From Plantactinospora mayteni (lineage in GTDB: Bacteria > Actinomycetota > Actinomycetes > Mycobacteriales > Micromonosporaceae): a DNA stretch of 64,000 nt. The notes under the pieces were generated by a model that worked only from the letters and a program-made list of their open reading frames with translations, made no database searches and was not told where the DNA came from. Below are positions 40,924 through 49,768 of the stretch, piece after piece; the stretch's first letter is position 1, and every line of letters begins with the position of its first letter. The DNA lies in contig NZ_BONX01000007.1 of assembly GCF_016862935.1 (NCBI RefSeq), positions 1 to 64,000 on the forward strand, given 5' to 3'. The position numbers and the translations under genes were made by a program.

Positions 40924-41295
40924 TCAGGTGTTGTCGATCCTGATCCGGTCTTTCCAGCAGGCCATCGAGATCTGTGCCTTGTAGCTGCCGTAAAGGCCGC
41001 CGATTCGCCTGGTCATGTGCCCCCCCGATGGGGTTCTCCCGCTGGCAACGGTCACGCCGGTGCCGGTGTCCCACACCTTCCAGCGCGTATCACGGCAGCC
41101 CCAGTAGGTGACGTCGATGTAGCGCCCACTGGGGTGTGCCGAGATTGTGCCGGTGGTGCAGCCACGAGTACCCAGAGACCAGAACGGCGCGCTACATTCG
41201 GCGCTGGCGGCCTGGGCTGGAGTGCCGGTGGCGATGAGAGCGCCGCTGAGTGTGATGAGGAGCGCGGCTGCGCTCGCGAGGATCCTTTTGCGCAT
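40924..41295 (-). CDS. Small secreted cysteine-containing protein
   Basis: ATG 41295 is preferred because AAGGGGGGAAACAAC precedes it; ATG 41313 is also in frame. The 123-aa product has a signal peptide (RKRILASAAALLITLSGALI, then GTPAQAASA as a likely cleavage site), and a mature part of about 90 aa with four cysteines (SAECSAPFW, TRGCTTGT, YWGCRDTRW, SMACWKDR). Disulfides are likely. No family is recognised; the strongly polar, Gly/Thr-rich sequence suggests a small beta-fold extracellular protein. It is transcribed in the same direction as the P450 gene lying upstream. Confidence 0.7.
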   Translation of the reverse strand: MRKRILASAAALLITLSGALIATGTPAQAASAECSAPFWSLGTRGCTTGTISAHPSGRYIDVTYWGCRDTRWKVWDTGTGVTVASGRTPSGGHMTRRIGGLYGSYKAQISMACWKDRIRIDNT

Positions 41296-41406
41296 GTTGT
41301 TTCCCCCCTTCATGCGATTCCTGTTTCTTCTCGCTGTCGTTTGGTGTGTGGGCGCGTACCGACCACCTCCTTCCGCAGTCGTTGCTGGTCCGCCTGATGG
41401 CGGAGA

Positions 41407-42654
41407 TCAGGTGCGCTGGCTTGAGCGCGGTTTGGTGACAAGGAGCGTTCGGTGCGACCGGAAGGCCAGATTGGGCTTGAACCGCGACTGGTGGCCGGGA
41501 GCGAGTCGGAGCTCGGGCATCGCCTCGGCGAGTCGCACCAGGGCGACCCGGGCTTCCAGTCGGGCCAGGGCGGCGCCGATGCAGAAATGTGGCCCGTACC
41601 CGAAGGAGAGGTGGCCCCGGCGTGCGGTACGCGCCGGGTTGAAGCGGTCCGGATCGGCGAAGGCAGCTGGATCCCGGTTGGCCGCCCCGATTAGCAACAG
41701 GCACCGGGCGCCGGCCGGGATGGTCACCCCGCCGATGGTCACCGGCAGGCGGGTGACCCGTAGCCAACCGTCGATCGCCGGCCCGAACCGCAGCACCTCA
41801 TCTAGATAGGCCGGTACCTCGTCGGGGTTGGCGGCGATGCGCGCCCAGCGTCCTGGCTCGGACAACGCCCGGTCCAGGCCGTGCGCGAGTAGCCCGGCGG
41901 TGGTCTCGTGCCCGGCCACGAGGAGGTTGAACGCCATGCTCGCCACCTCGGCGGTGCTCAGCACGGTGTTGTCGCCAGCGCGGTGGCGCAGTGCCCGGCT
42001 GACGAAGTCGTCGCCGGTAGCGCCCTCGGCGGTCCGCCGCGCAACGAGCGCCTGGCAGTAGTGCCAGAAGTCCAGTAGTCCCTGGGCCAGGCGGACCTGC
42101 TCGGACGGATCGGGCTGGCCCCAGATCAACGCGATCTGCTCGTCGGCCCAGCTCCGGATGCGCGGCACGTCCCGCTCTGGCACGCCGAGGATGTCCACCA
42201 CCACCAGCAGTGGCAGCAGCGTGGCGAACTCCGGCATCAGATCGACCGTCCCGCCCGGTCGGTCGGCGATCCGGGCTACCAGCTCCGCCACGCGACGGTG
42301 CACGATCGGGCCGTACTCGTCGGCCACCCGGGGAGCGGTGTTGGCGAAGATGGCCCGCAGCGCCCCCCGGGTCCGGACGTGTACCGGTGAATCCGCCGCC
42401 GCCGTGGTCGGCGGCACGTCCAGGCGCGCGACGACGGCCAGCGCCTCCGGGCACATCTCGTAGACCGGGGCCAGGGTGAGCGCGCTGCTGAAAGCCTCCG
42501 CGTTCGCGAATGCCCGGCGCACGTGCTCGTGCCGGCTGATCAACCACAGGCCGAGATCGTCGGCGAAGTGCACGTCCGCCGGGGCGTGCAGCAGCTCGCG
42601 CCAGACGACGCCCGGGTCGGTTAGATAGGTGCCGGTAAAAGGCCGTAACTGCAT
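41407..42654 (-). CDS. Cytochrome P450
   Basis: ATG 42654 has GGAG upstream; the frame is open to 42696. The 415-aa product shows the I-helix oxygen motif LLVAGHETTAGLLAHG, the K-helix EVLRF (ExxR), RDPAAFADPDRFNPARTARR and the haem-binding FGYGPHFCIGAALARLEARV with the axial cysteine. The N-terminal region has the A-helix QLRPFTGTYLTDPGVVWREL. Length and motifs fit a soluble class I bacterial P450 that needs a separate ferredoxin, which is not visible nearby. The substrate is unknown; no biosynthetic enzymes surround it. All key residues are intact. Confidence 0.9.
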   Translation of the reverse strand: MQLRPFTGTYLTDPGVVWRELLHAPADVHFADDLGLWLISRHEHVRRAFANAEAFSSALTLAPVYEMCPEALAVVARLDVPPTTAAADSPVHVRTRGALRAIFANTAPRVADEYGPIVHRRVAELVARIADRPGGTVDLMPEFATLLPLLVVVDILGVPERDVPRIRSWADEQIALIWGQPDPSEQVRLAQGLLDFWHYCQALVARRTAEGATGDDFVSRALRHRAGDNTVLSTAEVASMAFNLLVAGHETTAGLLAHGLDRALSEPGRWARIAANPDEVPAYLDEVLRFGPAIDGWLRVTRLPVTIGGVTIPAGARCLLLIGAANRDPAAFADPDRFNPARTARRGHLSFGYGPHFCIGAALARLEARVALVRLAEAMPELRLAPGHQSRFKPNLAFRSHRTLLVTKPRSSQRT

Positions 42655-43100
42655 GCTGGGTCTCCGCTGGAAGTGATTGTTGAGGGCGAATGACATCCGC
42701 CGCTTAAAGACGGAAACCGATGAGCTCTATTGGCCCGACTTCGGCGCCGCCTACGTTGAGGAACGTAGCGGGAAAGGCCGGCTACGACTAGGTGCCGCCG
42801 TGTTACGCGCAATCAGCCTCGACGCTTTCGATCAGGGCAAACGGTAAGCACGACGCGGCACCATGCGGCACATGCCGAAACATCTAGGCACCAGCCGGCA
42901 TCTAGCCATCGGCATACGGGGCGGGGCAGATTGCGAAGGGTGAGACCTGCGAGACGCACGATGGGGTCGAAAGTGATCTCTGTGAGGGGGACCGTGCGCG
43001 CGGGAATCGCAGCCGTGTCGGGTGTCTGCTCCCGACACCCGACACGGCTCATATCTCGCTTGATGCGGCAGAGGAATGACGAGTTCCGGAGGTGGCTGTT
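42655..43100. other. Divergent promoter region between P450 and ParA-like genes
   Basis: No supported gene; the minus-strand frame 42,813-43,196 is a shadow of the plus-strand gene start. The stretch is less GC-rich near the P450 start (GAATGACATCC, TTGTTGAGGGCG), and probably holds both promoters. Confidence 0.45.
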
Positions 43101-44093
43101 GTGGCCGAAAACGGTGACGTGTCCGACGAGCTCCGGTCGTCCCTCGACGTCTGCGGTTCGGTCGACGACGCCAGTTCGGGTGATCAGACAAGCCACGTCG
43201 AGGGAGGGCTGCCGATGCCGCCGGTGCCGAGGCGCTTCCGATCCGATGGTGCCGATGTGCTGTGGTTGCGCGCCGCGTGGCTTAGCCCGCCGTGCGCCGT
43301 AGTCGGCGTCGGGTCAGCCGACGGTGGCGTTGGTCGTTCGGCCATTACCGCAGCTGTGGGCGGGGTCTTGGCGCTCGCCTGTCCCGATCCCGTTATAGCC
43401 ATCGACGCCACCGGTCGTAACTGGGGCGGACTCGGGGTCCGGGTCTCCACCGTCGCGCGCAGCGTTTGGGATGCCGTGGACAACGCAGACTCCCTCATCG
43501 ACAGGCAGTCCGTTGAGCGATTCGTGCAGCAGGGCCCCACTGGTCTACACGCGCTGGCGGCGGAGAATGCGGCGGCCGGGGGCGCGCGACGTGCCCCGAT
43601 GCTGCACGAAACGTATGCCCTGGTCGAGCGGATCCGCCAGGTCTACTCGATCGCCCTTCTCGATCTTCCACAAGTCGAGGTCCGCGGTATGTGGTCCCCG
43701 TTCGTGGGTTGCACCGTTCCCGTCCTCGTGTCTCGGGCGACGCGCGAAAGCGTCCAACACACACTCCGCCTGCTGACACAGCTCCGTCAGGTCTCCAGCG
43801 CGTTAGCCGACGAGGTCATCCTCACCCTGGTCGCTGGTAGACCGCACAACCCGCGAGAGCTGCGGTTCGCCGAGCAACAAGCCACCGACGCCGTGCATGG
43901 CGTCGTCACCGTGCCCTGGGACCCCGTACTGGCAAGGCCCGAACCAATCGATGTACGGCAGCTCGGCGCGGCAGCTCGCCGGGCGGTAGTCAACTTGGCC
44001 GCCGAGATCGTGACCAGATGCCCATCCGTTCGGGGGGTTACAGGCACAGAGAAAAAGGTCCAGATGTCGGGCACGTCGGCGCTAGAGGCTTGA
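43101..44093 (+). CDS. MinD/ParA-like P-loop protein
   Basis: GTG 43101 has GGAGG about ten bases upstream and starts AENGDVSDELRSSLDVCGSV; ATG 43215 with AGGGAGGG is an equally plausible shorter start. The product has VVGVGSADGGVGRSAITAAV, a deviant Walker A of MinD/ParA type, then ALACPDPVIAIDATGRNWGG and a switch-like SIALLDLPQVEVRGMW. MinD-like proteins with degenerate P-loops occur with actinobacterial secretion or conjugation genes. The following gene is a TM-anchored protein 20 bases downstream, suggesting a two-gene unit. Its ATPase activity is uncertain because the P-loop lysine is not seen in the usual place. Confidence 0.65.
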   Translation: MAENGDVSDELRSSLDVCGSVDDASSGDQTSHVEGGLPMPPVPRRFRSDGADVLWLRAAWLSPPCAVVGVGSADGGVGRSAITAAVGGVLALACPDPVIAIDATGRNWGGLGVRVSTVARSVWDAVDNADSLIDRQSVERFVQQGPTGLHALAAENAAAGGARRAPMLHETYALVERIRQVYSIALLDLPQVEVRGMWSPFVGCTVPVLVSRATRESVQHTLRLLTQLRQVSSALADEVILTLVAGRPHNPRELRFAEQQATDAVHGVVTVPWDPVLARPEPIDVRQLGAAARRAVVNLAAEIVTRCPSVRGVTGTEKKVQMSGTSALEA

Positions 44094-44113
44094 GCAGACA
44101 AGGAGACCGGGCA

Positions 44114-44833
44114 ATGTCGTACCTCGTAGATAACGACGGCACGTCCTCCGCCAGTCGTGGTCAGGATGTGCTCCAGGAGTTGACGCACCAACGGCGGCGG
44201 TCTCCTCTCACGGTTGTCGCTCTGGTGGCGGCAATCGCGATCGGCTCCGTACTCGCCACCGCGATCCTCTACTGGCCGGCAGACCGCCGAGAGGGGTCGC
44301 CGCTGGTGGAAACCTCCGACCTGCAACCGGATCCCGGTGCGGCGGGGATCTCGGTCTCGCCCGGCTCGACCCGTGGCACCTACAGGGCCGTGGACCGGCC
44401 CTGTGCGGCAGTGGGGTGGGCTCCGATCGCGGCGGAGGTCGGCAGGTTGGGCACCGACTCTCAAGAGAGCAGCACCTCGTCGGGCTCCGTGGCGACGATG
44501 AGATGCAGTGTCGCCCTCGGCGAAGGCGGGAACCACGGTGTGGCGATGGCCGAGATAACGATCTTTGAGAACAGCAGCGCCGAAGACGTATACGAGAATC
44601 TCCGGCGCGCACATTCCGAGGAGGTTGTCCTGACGCCGGTGGCTGGACTCGGCACCGCCGCCTACGCCTACGTCGAGAAGGCTGATGGGCCAGCGGTGGC
44701 GACGTATGACGGAAACCTCTATCTGAGGCTCGTCTGGGTGTCACTGCAACGGCAGATGCCGCCCGTAGATAGTGGTATCACGCGAGCGCTCGCGGAGGTT
44801 GCTCGCCAAACGCTGGATTACCTCCGCGTCTGA
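44114..44833 (+). CDS. TM-anchored extracytoplasmic protein (239 aa)
   Basis: ATG 44114 has AAGGAG (44,099-44,104) upstream. The product has a cytoplasmic N-terminus (SYLVDNDGTSSASRGQDVLQ), a single TM segment (LTVVALVAAIAIGSVLATAI, about residues 32-52), and an extracellular domain with DRPCAAVGWAPIAAEVGRLG and TMRCSVALGEGGNHG, where two cysteines may pair. Alternating strands and helices (NSSAEDVYENLRRAHSEEVV) resemble DUF3558-like cell-envelope proteins, though that match is weak. It follows the ParA-like gene by 20 bases and is likely co-transcribed. The function is unknown. Confidence 0.6.
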   Translation: MSYLVDNDGTSSASRGQDVLQELTHQRRRSPLTVVALVAAIAIGSVLATAILYWPADRREGSPLVETSDLQPDPGAAGISVSPGSTRGTYRAVDRPCAAVGWAPIAAEVGRLGTDSQESSTSSGSVATMRCSVALGEGGNHGVAMAEITIFENSSAEDVYENLRRAHSEEVVLTPVAGLGTAAYAYVEKADGPAVATYDGNLYLRLVWVSLQRQMPPVDSGITRALAEVARQTLDYLRV

Positions 44834-45106
44834 ATAGGTGTGCCGATGAGATCAGCGGGACCAGGTCGTACTCGGGTGCACATAACCGATTGCGCCGTAG
44901 GGCGGAAAGGGCGCTACCTCGTCGGCGCTCATGAAATGCAATGCGTCCTCGCCGTGCTTCGCGTGGGAGCCGAGGGGGAGTCGCGGGGTGTCAACAAGTG
45001 TCACCTGTCGCTTGCTGGTGCCCCGCCGCATGATCGGGGACAAGACCTGAGAGGGTGTTTTCGATAGGTGTCAGTCGGGCCAGTCGAAGGTGCGCGGGGG
45101 AAAGTT

Positions 45107-45445
45107 GTGATAGACGTCGATGTTTACTTAGAAATTTCTGATCTTTTCCGCTTCCGCTACGACCCGGCCGTGCTCAGCGCCATCGCCGAGCGGCCATACC
45201 GCTTCCGAGAGCTGGTCAGCCGGTTGGAACGCCAGACCGACGGCAGACACGTAGACGACAACGCCGTCGGCCGCAGCCTCCGGCGCCTCGCCAACGACAA
45301 CCACGTCCGCAAGTCCAAGATGCGCGACGGCGACCGCCTAGTCCCGGTCTATGCCATCACCGACGAGGGCCGGCTACAGGTCCGCCTCTACCAAGCGGTC
45401 ATCGACGTCTATCGTCGTATCCAACGGGATGACGACGCCGGCTGA
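45107..45445 (+). CDS. Winged-helix (HxlR-like) transcriptional regulator
   Basis: GTG 45107 has GGGGAAAG upstream; the longer frame from 45068 lacks a good site. The 112-aa product starts IDVDVYLEISDLFRFRYDPA. Its winged helix comprises YDPAVLSAIAERPYRFREL, the recognition helix NAVGRSLRRLANDNHVRKSK, and the wing RLVPVYAITDEGRLQVRLY. The pattern resembles HxlR/PadR-type regulators, without the usual N-terminal cysteine. A lipoprotein gene follows 100 bases downstream. The regulated target is unknown. Confidence 0.65.
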   Translation: MIDVDVYLEISDLFRFRYDPAVLSAIAERPYRFRELVSRLERQTDGRHVDDNAVGRSLRRLANDNHVRKSKMRDGDRLVPVYAITDEGRLQVRLYQAVIDVYRRIQRDDDAG

Positions 45446-45544
45446 CACGAACCCCGACAGTCACTGCCAGCGTGTACGTGCACACGTGACAGTAGCGGCG
45501 AACCGACATTCCGAGGTACGAACAGAAGCGGCGCTGGAGGGCAC

Positions 45545-46123
45545 ATGAACCGCACCACCCGCACGATCACCCTGACCGCCCTGCTCGCCGTCGCAGCTAC
45601 ACTGACGGCCTGCACCGACCCCGAAGAACCGCCCATCACCCTGCCCAGCGCCACCAGCTCATCATCTGCGCCGAGCCCAACCGCCAGCGTCACATCAACG
45701 ACCACACCACAACAGCAGATCCTCGACGTGTACCTCGGCATGCAGCGCGCGTTCCTCAAAGCCAGTGAGACTGCGAACCCAGACGATCCCGAGCTACCCC
45801 GATACACCGCAGGAACAGCGCTGAAGCGGCTTCGGGATGGCCTGACGTCGATGCGGCAGCAAGGTCTGAGGGGTCGAGGCGAGGCGATCTTCCAGCCAAA
45901 GGTCGAATCATTCCAGCCTGCCGACGCACCGACCAAGGCGCGGGTGCGCGACTGCATGGACACCAGCAGGACCCAGCGATACAAGGCAAACGGCGACCCC
46001 TACAAGGACACCCCCGGTGGTCTCCGACTCGTCATCGCCGACCTGGAACGCGTTGACGGTGCCTGGAAGGTCACAGGATTGGGGGTGCACGAGGTGGGAT
46101 CATGCAAGCTCGAAAGCTCCTAA
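45545..46123 (+). CDS. Putative lipoprotein (192 aa)
   Basis: ATG 45545 starts NRTTRTITLTALLAVAATLT and leads to the lipobox LTACTDPE (Cys about residue 23), so the mature protein is likely lipid-anchored on the outer face of the membrane. A Ser/Thr-rich linker (about 34-56) precedes a domain with QQQILDVYLGMQRAFLKASE and later PGGLRLVIADLERVDGAWKV, a common layout for actinobacterial NTF2-like or similar lipoproteins. Its last 22 bases overlap the next gene, so the two are probably co-expressed. The function is unknown. Confidence 0.7.
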   Translation: MNRTTRTITLTALLAVAATLTACTDPEEPPITLPSATSSSSAPSPTASVTSTTTPQQQILDVYLGMQRAFLKASETANPDDPELPRYTAGTALKRLRDGLTSMRQQGLRGRGEAIFQPKVESFQPADAPTKARVRDCMDTSRTQRYKANGDPYKDTPGGLRLVIADLERVDGAWKVTGLGVHEVGSCKLESS

Positions 46124-46950
46124 CCGCCGCCGTCGCAGCCATCGTGATGGTCCTCATTCCATCCGCGGCCTATGCGGACGGGTACGGCGATGTCAACTGC
46201 GCCCTAACTCCGAACGACCCACAATGCCAAGTCGTAGTCATCGATCCAGGCAGTGGTGGCAGCGACGGCGGAGGGTCGCTGACCTGCAAGCTCGGCGGCG
46301 AAGTCGTTCCCTGCTACTCCGAAGCGTGGGGTTGGCTCGGCAGCGACGGATGCTACTACGGCAAGGACAGCGGCGGCTTCCTGTCCGAGTATTGGTACAT
46401 CAGGCTGTGCTACGACCCAGCGAGCGGCAACATGAACTTCGAGGGCACTGTCTTTCTGGACGACCCGCCGCTCACCCTGGCCATCCTCGCTCAGCGAGCC
46501 GTGTCGCAGCTCACCATGCCCAGACCCGTCATCGCCTCGAACCCCAGTCTGGACGACCCTCAGGTGGTACATGTGCCGGTGTGGTGGTGGGTCCAGCCCG
46601 GACTCTGGAGGACCCACACGGCCACCGCGTCACTGCCGGGCATCAGCATCACCGCGAGGGCGGAACCGACAAAGATCACCTGGTACGCCGGAGACGGCAG
46701 CTCCACCGTGTGCCCCGGCCCCGGCACCCCCTGGACCGGGAGCGCGTCACCGCTGTCGAAGTCGGACTGCGGCCACACCTACACGACCACGTCGCGGGAG
46801 GCGCCCAGTGGCAAGTTCACCCTCCGTGCCGTCGTCACTTGGCGCATAACGTGGGCCGGTGGCGGCTTCAGCGGCACCGAGCCGGCCGCGACGACCGCTG
46901 ACCAGGCCACCATCGAAGTGACTGAGTTCCTGCCAGTCATTACGGGCTAA
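46102..46950 (+). CDS. Secreted protein (282 aa)
   Basis: ATG 46102 lies inside the end of the lipoprotein gene; GGGGGTGCACGAGGTGGG precedes it. The product has a signal peptide (RKLLTAAVAAIVMVLIPSAA, cleavage near AYADG). The N-terminal mature part is Gly-rich with cysteines (GGSLTCKLGGEVVPCYSEAW, SDGCYYGKDSGG). Then come PVIASNPSLDDPQVVHVPVW and a beta-rich C-terminus with WYAGDGSSTVCPGPGTPW and SDCGHTYTTTSREAPSGKFT, typical of an actinobacterial extracellular or surface protein with an Ig/PKD-like fold. Such proteins occur beside Micromonospora and Streptomyces secreted lipoproteins. No enzyme motif is seen. Confidence 0.7.
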   Translation: MQARKLLTAAVAAIVMVLIPSAAYADGYGDVNCALTPNDPQCQVVVIDPGSGGSDGGGSLTCKLGGEVVPCYSEAWGWLGSDGCYYGKDSGGFLSEYWYIRLCYDPASGNMNFEGTVFLDDPPLTLAILAQRAVSQLTMPRPVIASNPSLDDPQVVHVPVWWWVQPGLWRTHTATASLPGISITARAEPTKITWYAGDGSSTVCPGPGTPWTGSASPLSKSDCGHTYTTTSREAPSGKFTLRAVVTWRITWAGGGFSGTEPAATTADQATIEVTEFLPVITG

Positions 46951-46980
46951 CTGGAAACCCCGCCACCTTCACGCCCCGAA

Positions 46981-47016
46981 AGTAGCTCGCCGAGCGGAAA
47001 CGCTGGGCGAGCTACT
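46981..47016 (+). terminator. Perfect 11-bp hairpin after secreted-protein gene
   Basis: AGTAGCTCGCC (46981-46991) and GGCGAGCTACT (47006-47016) pair over a 14-base loop, about 30 bases after the stop. TGTCAC follows; there is no T-tract. Confidence 0.7.
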
Positions 47017-47517
47017 TGTCACATTAATCGCCGCACAGTAGTGGTCAACACCCAAAGTTGGGACCGTGAAACTTCAAGCTTGAGGCGGTGAGCTGAAGAG
47101 CAAACTAAAGATCATTATCGAATGAATGCCCGCCACGCTCTGTGCTTGGCGGGCATCTCTCGTTCGGTACAGCGGGGCCGCCACCACAAGGTCTTGGATC
47201 TGCTGAAAGCAGGCGCTTAGTCGCCTCGAAGAACGCGGGGATTCGCGTGGCGCATTAGTCGTTTTCGCTCCCCGGTCACGCCGCCTGCCCGTCGTGTGCG
47301 GTGAGTCTTCCCAGTCCGGCCGAGAACAACCATCCACTGGAGGAATCTTTAGTGTTCTGTTTTGCAGAGAAGAGATTGGCGTGAGTCGTAAGCGACGCAG
47401 CCCGTGTTGCCGCGAAGTGAGTCGACTGCCGCGCCTACCAAAGAAAGGGGAGCTGCGCGATGGGCGCGAGCCTAAAATGCCGTGCGCAGACAACTTCAAC
47501 TAAATGGGGGAATGCTT
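47017..47517. other. Gap before the integrase operon
   Basis: About 500 AT-richer bases without a supported gene. A second hairpin is at 47,126-47,156. A 40-codon frame at 47,381-47,503 (GTG start, basic, VSRKRRSPCC...) is possible but unsupported. The region probably holds the promoter of the integrase operon. Confidence 0.45.
47126..47156 (+). terminator. Perfect 10-bp hairpin
   Basis: ATGCCCGCCA (47126-47135) pairs with TGGCGGGCAT (47147-47156) across an 11-base loop, followed by CTCTCGTTC. It separates the secreted-protein genes from the integrase region. Confidence 0.65.
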
Positions 47518-47742
47518 ATGCCAGAATTTCAACCGGATTTTCCGGATCAGCCCGTCCCGGACTACAATTACGATGGCGATTCGGGAACCACGGATACGGC
47601 ATCGCTGGGCGAACTACGCGTGATCGTTCCGCCGGACCCACCGGAATTCGGACCGGCCGCTGCGCTCGCCCTCCTACGCCTTCTTGTCGCGGTACACCGT
47701 CAACGCAAGGAAATTCCCAACGACCCCATGGAGGAAACATGA
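47518..47742 (+). CDS. Small acidic protein coupled to the integrase
   Basis: ATG 47518 has GGGGGA upstream and gives 74 aa starting PEFQPDFPDQPVPDYNYDGD, strongly acidic in the first half, then hydrophobic helix-like AAALALLRLLVAVHRQRKEI. The stop overlaps the integrase ATG by 4 bases (ATGA). By position it may be a directionality factor or integrase accessory, but it lacks a recognisable DNA-binding motif, so this is only an idea. The coupling itself is read directly from the sequence. Confidence 0.65.
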   Translation: MPEFQPDFPDQPVPDYNYDGDSGTTDTASLGELRVIVPPDPPEFGPAAALALLRLLVAVHRQRKEIPNDPMEET

Positions 47743-49481
47743 CCATAGACGCGGAACGCCTGGGGCGTAACCTCGCGAAGCTCAGCTTCGACGCACCGAA
47801 GCTGAGCTTCGCCTTCTATGGCCGTGTGTCCACCGAGGACAACCAGGACCCAGAGTCGTCGCGGGGCTGGCAAGTTCAGTTGGCCACCAACCTGATCGCG
47901 CCGCGCGGTGGCGTGATCGTCGAACAGTTCTTCGACATCGGACACACCCGGGCACTGCCGTGGCAACGCCGACCCGAAGCGGCCCGTCTACTGGCCGCAC
48001 TGCGTAACCCGCAGCGTGGCTTCACCGCCGTAGTGATCGGCGAGCCGCACCGTGCCTTCTACGGCAACCAGTTCGGCCTCACCGTGCCACTGTTCATCCA
48101 CTACGGCCTCCAACTATGGGTGCCCGAGGTCGGCGGACCGTTCGACCCTGACAACGAAGCCCACGAGTTGATCATGTCGGTCTTCGGCGGGATGAGCAAG
48201 GGCGAACGCAACCGCGTCAAGGTTCGGGTACGTACTGCCATGGCTTCCCAAACGGTGCTGGAAGGCCGTTACCTCGGTGGTCGGCCGCCGTACGGCTACA
48301 TGCTCAAGGACCTCGGCCCGCACCCGAACCCTGCCAAGGCGGCCGAGGGCAAGCGCCTGCACGGGCTGACCCCGGACCCGCAGACCGCACCCGTCGTGCG
48401 GCGGATCTTCGCCATGTACCTGGCTGGCTATGGCCTGTTCGCCATCGCGGAGGCGCTCACCCGCGACGATATCCCGTGCCCGTCCGCGCATGATCGGGCC
48501 CGCAACCGCCACCGTGACGGGCTGGCATGGTCCAAGACCGCGATCCGGGTGATCTTGACGAACCCTCGGTACACCGGCCGGCAGGTCTGGAACAAACAGC
48601 GCACCGACGAGGTGCTGCTCGATGTTGACGATGTCGCCCTCGGTCACATCGCGGTCATGAGGTGGAACGGCCGCGATCAGTGGCTGGTCTCCAAGGACAT
48701 CGTTCATGATCCGCTGGTCGACGAGGCGGACTTCGAGCGTGTCCAGCAGTTGATGACCAGGCGGGCTCGTACGGCTACCGCGCCGAAGCGGGCGCACCGA
48801 TCCCGCCACCCGTACGTCTTCAAGAGCCTGGTCTCGTGTGGCGTTTGCGGGCGGAAGATGCAGGGTCAGCACTCCCACGGCGTCGCCTACTACCGATGCC
48901 GATTCCCGCAGGAGTACGCACTTGCGAACAAGGTCGACCACCCGCGCAACGTGATCATGCGTGAGGAGGCGTTGATCACTCCGTTGGACACCTGGCTGGT
49001 CCAGGAGTTCGGACCACTGCAGCGCCGCCACACCATCGCCAAACTCCTCGACCAACTCGCCCTCGATACACCCGCCGTGGCTTCGGCAACGCCGGTGGGA
49101 CCGACGGTGGCCGACTGTGACGCGAAGCTGGCCCGCTACCGGGCGGCCCTGGAAGCGGGGGCGGACCCAGCCGTGGTCGCCGGATGGATCGCCGAAACCC
49201 AGGCCGAACGGCAGCTCGCCGAGCAACAGGAGCGGGCAGTAACCGCAGTCGGGGTTCCAGACACCACCGGACACCTCACCGAAGAAGAGATCATCGCCAT
49301 CGTCGAGGAACTCGGCGACCTCGTCACCGCTGTGCGAGACGCCGAACCCGAACACAAGATGGAGGTGTACCGCAGCCTCGGGCTGCGTCTGACCTACGAC
49401 CCAGACACGAAAACGGTGCGGGCAGATGTGGATCTTGCCACGCACCGTTGGGATTCGGTTCGTGTCCGAGGGGGGACTTGA
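47739..49481 (+). CDS. Large serine recombinase (integrase of the host element)
   Basis: ATG 47739 has GGAGG upstream and overlaps the previous stop. The 580-aa product has the resolvase catalytic domain (FAFYGRVSTEDNQDPESSRG, nucleophile Ser in GRVSTED at about residue 32). A recombinase domain follows (YLGGRPPYGYMLKDLGPHPN and GLAWSKTAIRVILTNPRYTG), then a zinc ribbon (FKSLVSCGVCGRKMQGQHSH with later YYRCRFPQEY) and a C-terminal coiled coil (AETQAERQLAEQQERAVTAV). It would integrate and, with a directionality factor, excise the whole element. Its last codons (VRVRGGT) lie inside the 3' end of tRNA-Leu, so part of the gene end is probably supplied by the attachment site. The catalytic residues are intact. 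Confidence 0.9.
   Translation: MTIDAERLGRNLAKLSFDAPKLSFAFYGRVSTEDNQDPESSRGWQVQLATNLIAPRGGVIVEQFFDIGHTRALPWQRRPEAARLLAALRNPQRGFTAVVIGEPHRAFYGNQFGLTVPLFIHYGLQLWVPEVGGPFDPDNEAHELIMSVFGGMSKGERNRVKVRVRTAMASQTVLEGRYLGGRPPYGYMLKDLGPHPNPAKAAEGKRLHGLTPDPQTAPVVRRIFAMYLAGYGLFAIAEALTRDDIPCPSAHDRARNRHRDGLAWSKTAIRVILTNPRYTGRQVWNKQRTDEVLLDVDDVALGHIAVMRWNGRDQWLVSKDIVHDPLVDEADFERVQQLMTRRARTATAPKRAHRSRHPYVFKSLVSCGVCGRKMQGQHSHGVAYYRCRFPQEYALANKVDHPRNVIMREEALITPLDTWLVQEFGPLQRRHTIAKLLDQLALDTPAVASATPVGPTVADCDAKLARYRAALEAGADPAVVAGWIAETQAERQLAEQQERAVTAVGVPDTTGHLTEEEIIAIVEELGDLVTAVRDAEPEHKMEVYRSLGLRLTYDPDTKTVRADVDLATHRWDSVRVRGGT
49463..49481. other. Predicted attachment-site end of the host element in tRNA-Leu
   Basis: The integrase gene's last 19 bases coincide with the acceptor and T-arm side of the tRNA 3' end. 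Mobile-element genes lie on the left and chromosomal-type genes on the right, so one attachment site probably lies in the 3' part of this tRNA. The partner site should be a copy of this sequence at the far left end of the element, outside the window. Confidence 0.6.
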
Positions 49482-49546
49482 ACCCCCACGCCCTATACGG
49501 GCACTAGCACCTCAAGCTAGCGCGTCTGCCATTCCGCCACCCGGAC
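49464..49546 (-). tRNA. tRNA-Leu (anticodon GAG)
   Basis: The minus-strand sequence folds as a class II tRNA: acceptor GTCCGGG pairing with CTCGGAC (one G-U), D-stem GCG/CGC, anticodon stem CTAGC/GCTAG around loop TTGAGGT with anticodon GAG, a long variable arm (GCCCGTATAGGGC) and T-arm GGGGG-TTCAAGT-CCCCC. The discriminator base A is at 49,463; CCA is not encoded. The 3' end overlaps the integrase stop. Confidence 0.92.
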
Positions 49547-49768
49547 CTGCAATACGTCGCCGTACCGACGGCCAAGGCGATGATCTCGCTTGTTGGCCGC
49601 TCGTGGCGCCGCACGGGGGACAACTGTACACGGCGCCGGTGGATCACGCACGGCGGCATACCCCGCGCCATCCGGGGACGCTCTACCCGCAGAATCGGCA
49701 CCATGACGATCTCCCGCCAGCAACCCTAACGGCCTCCATGTGACTCCGGGTTACCATCACGTCACGAT

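Noticed and set aside
42813-43196. Minus-strand 127-codon frame next to the P450
   Set aside because: It overlaps the better supported ParA-like gene start and shows no coding character.
44840-45067. 75-codon frame after the TM-anchored protein
   Set aside because: It lacks a ribosome binding site and reads low-quality sequence; the winged-helix gene start lies after it.
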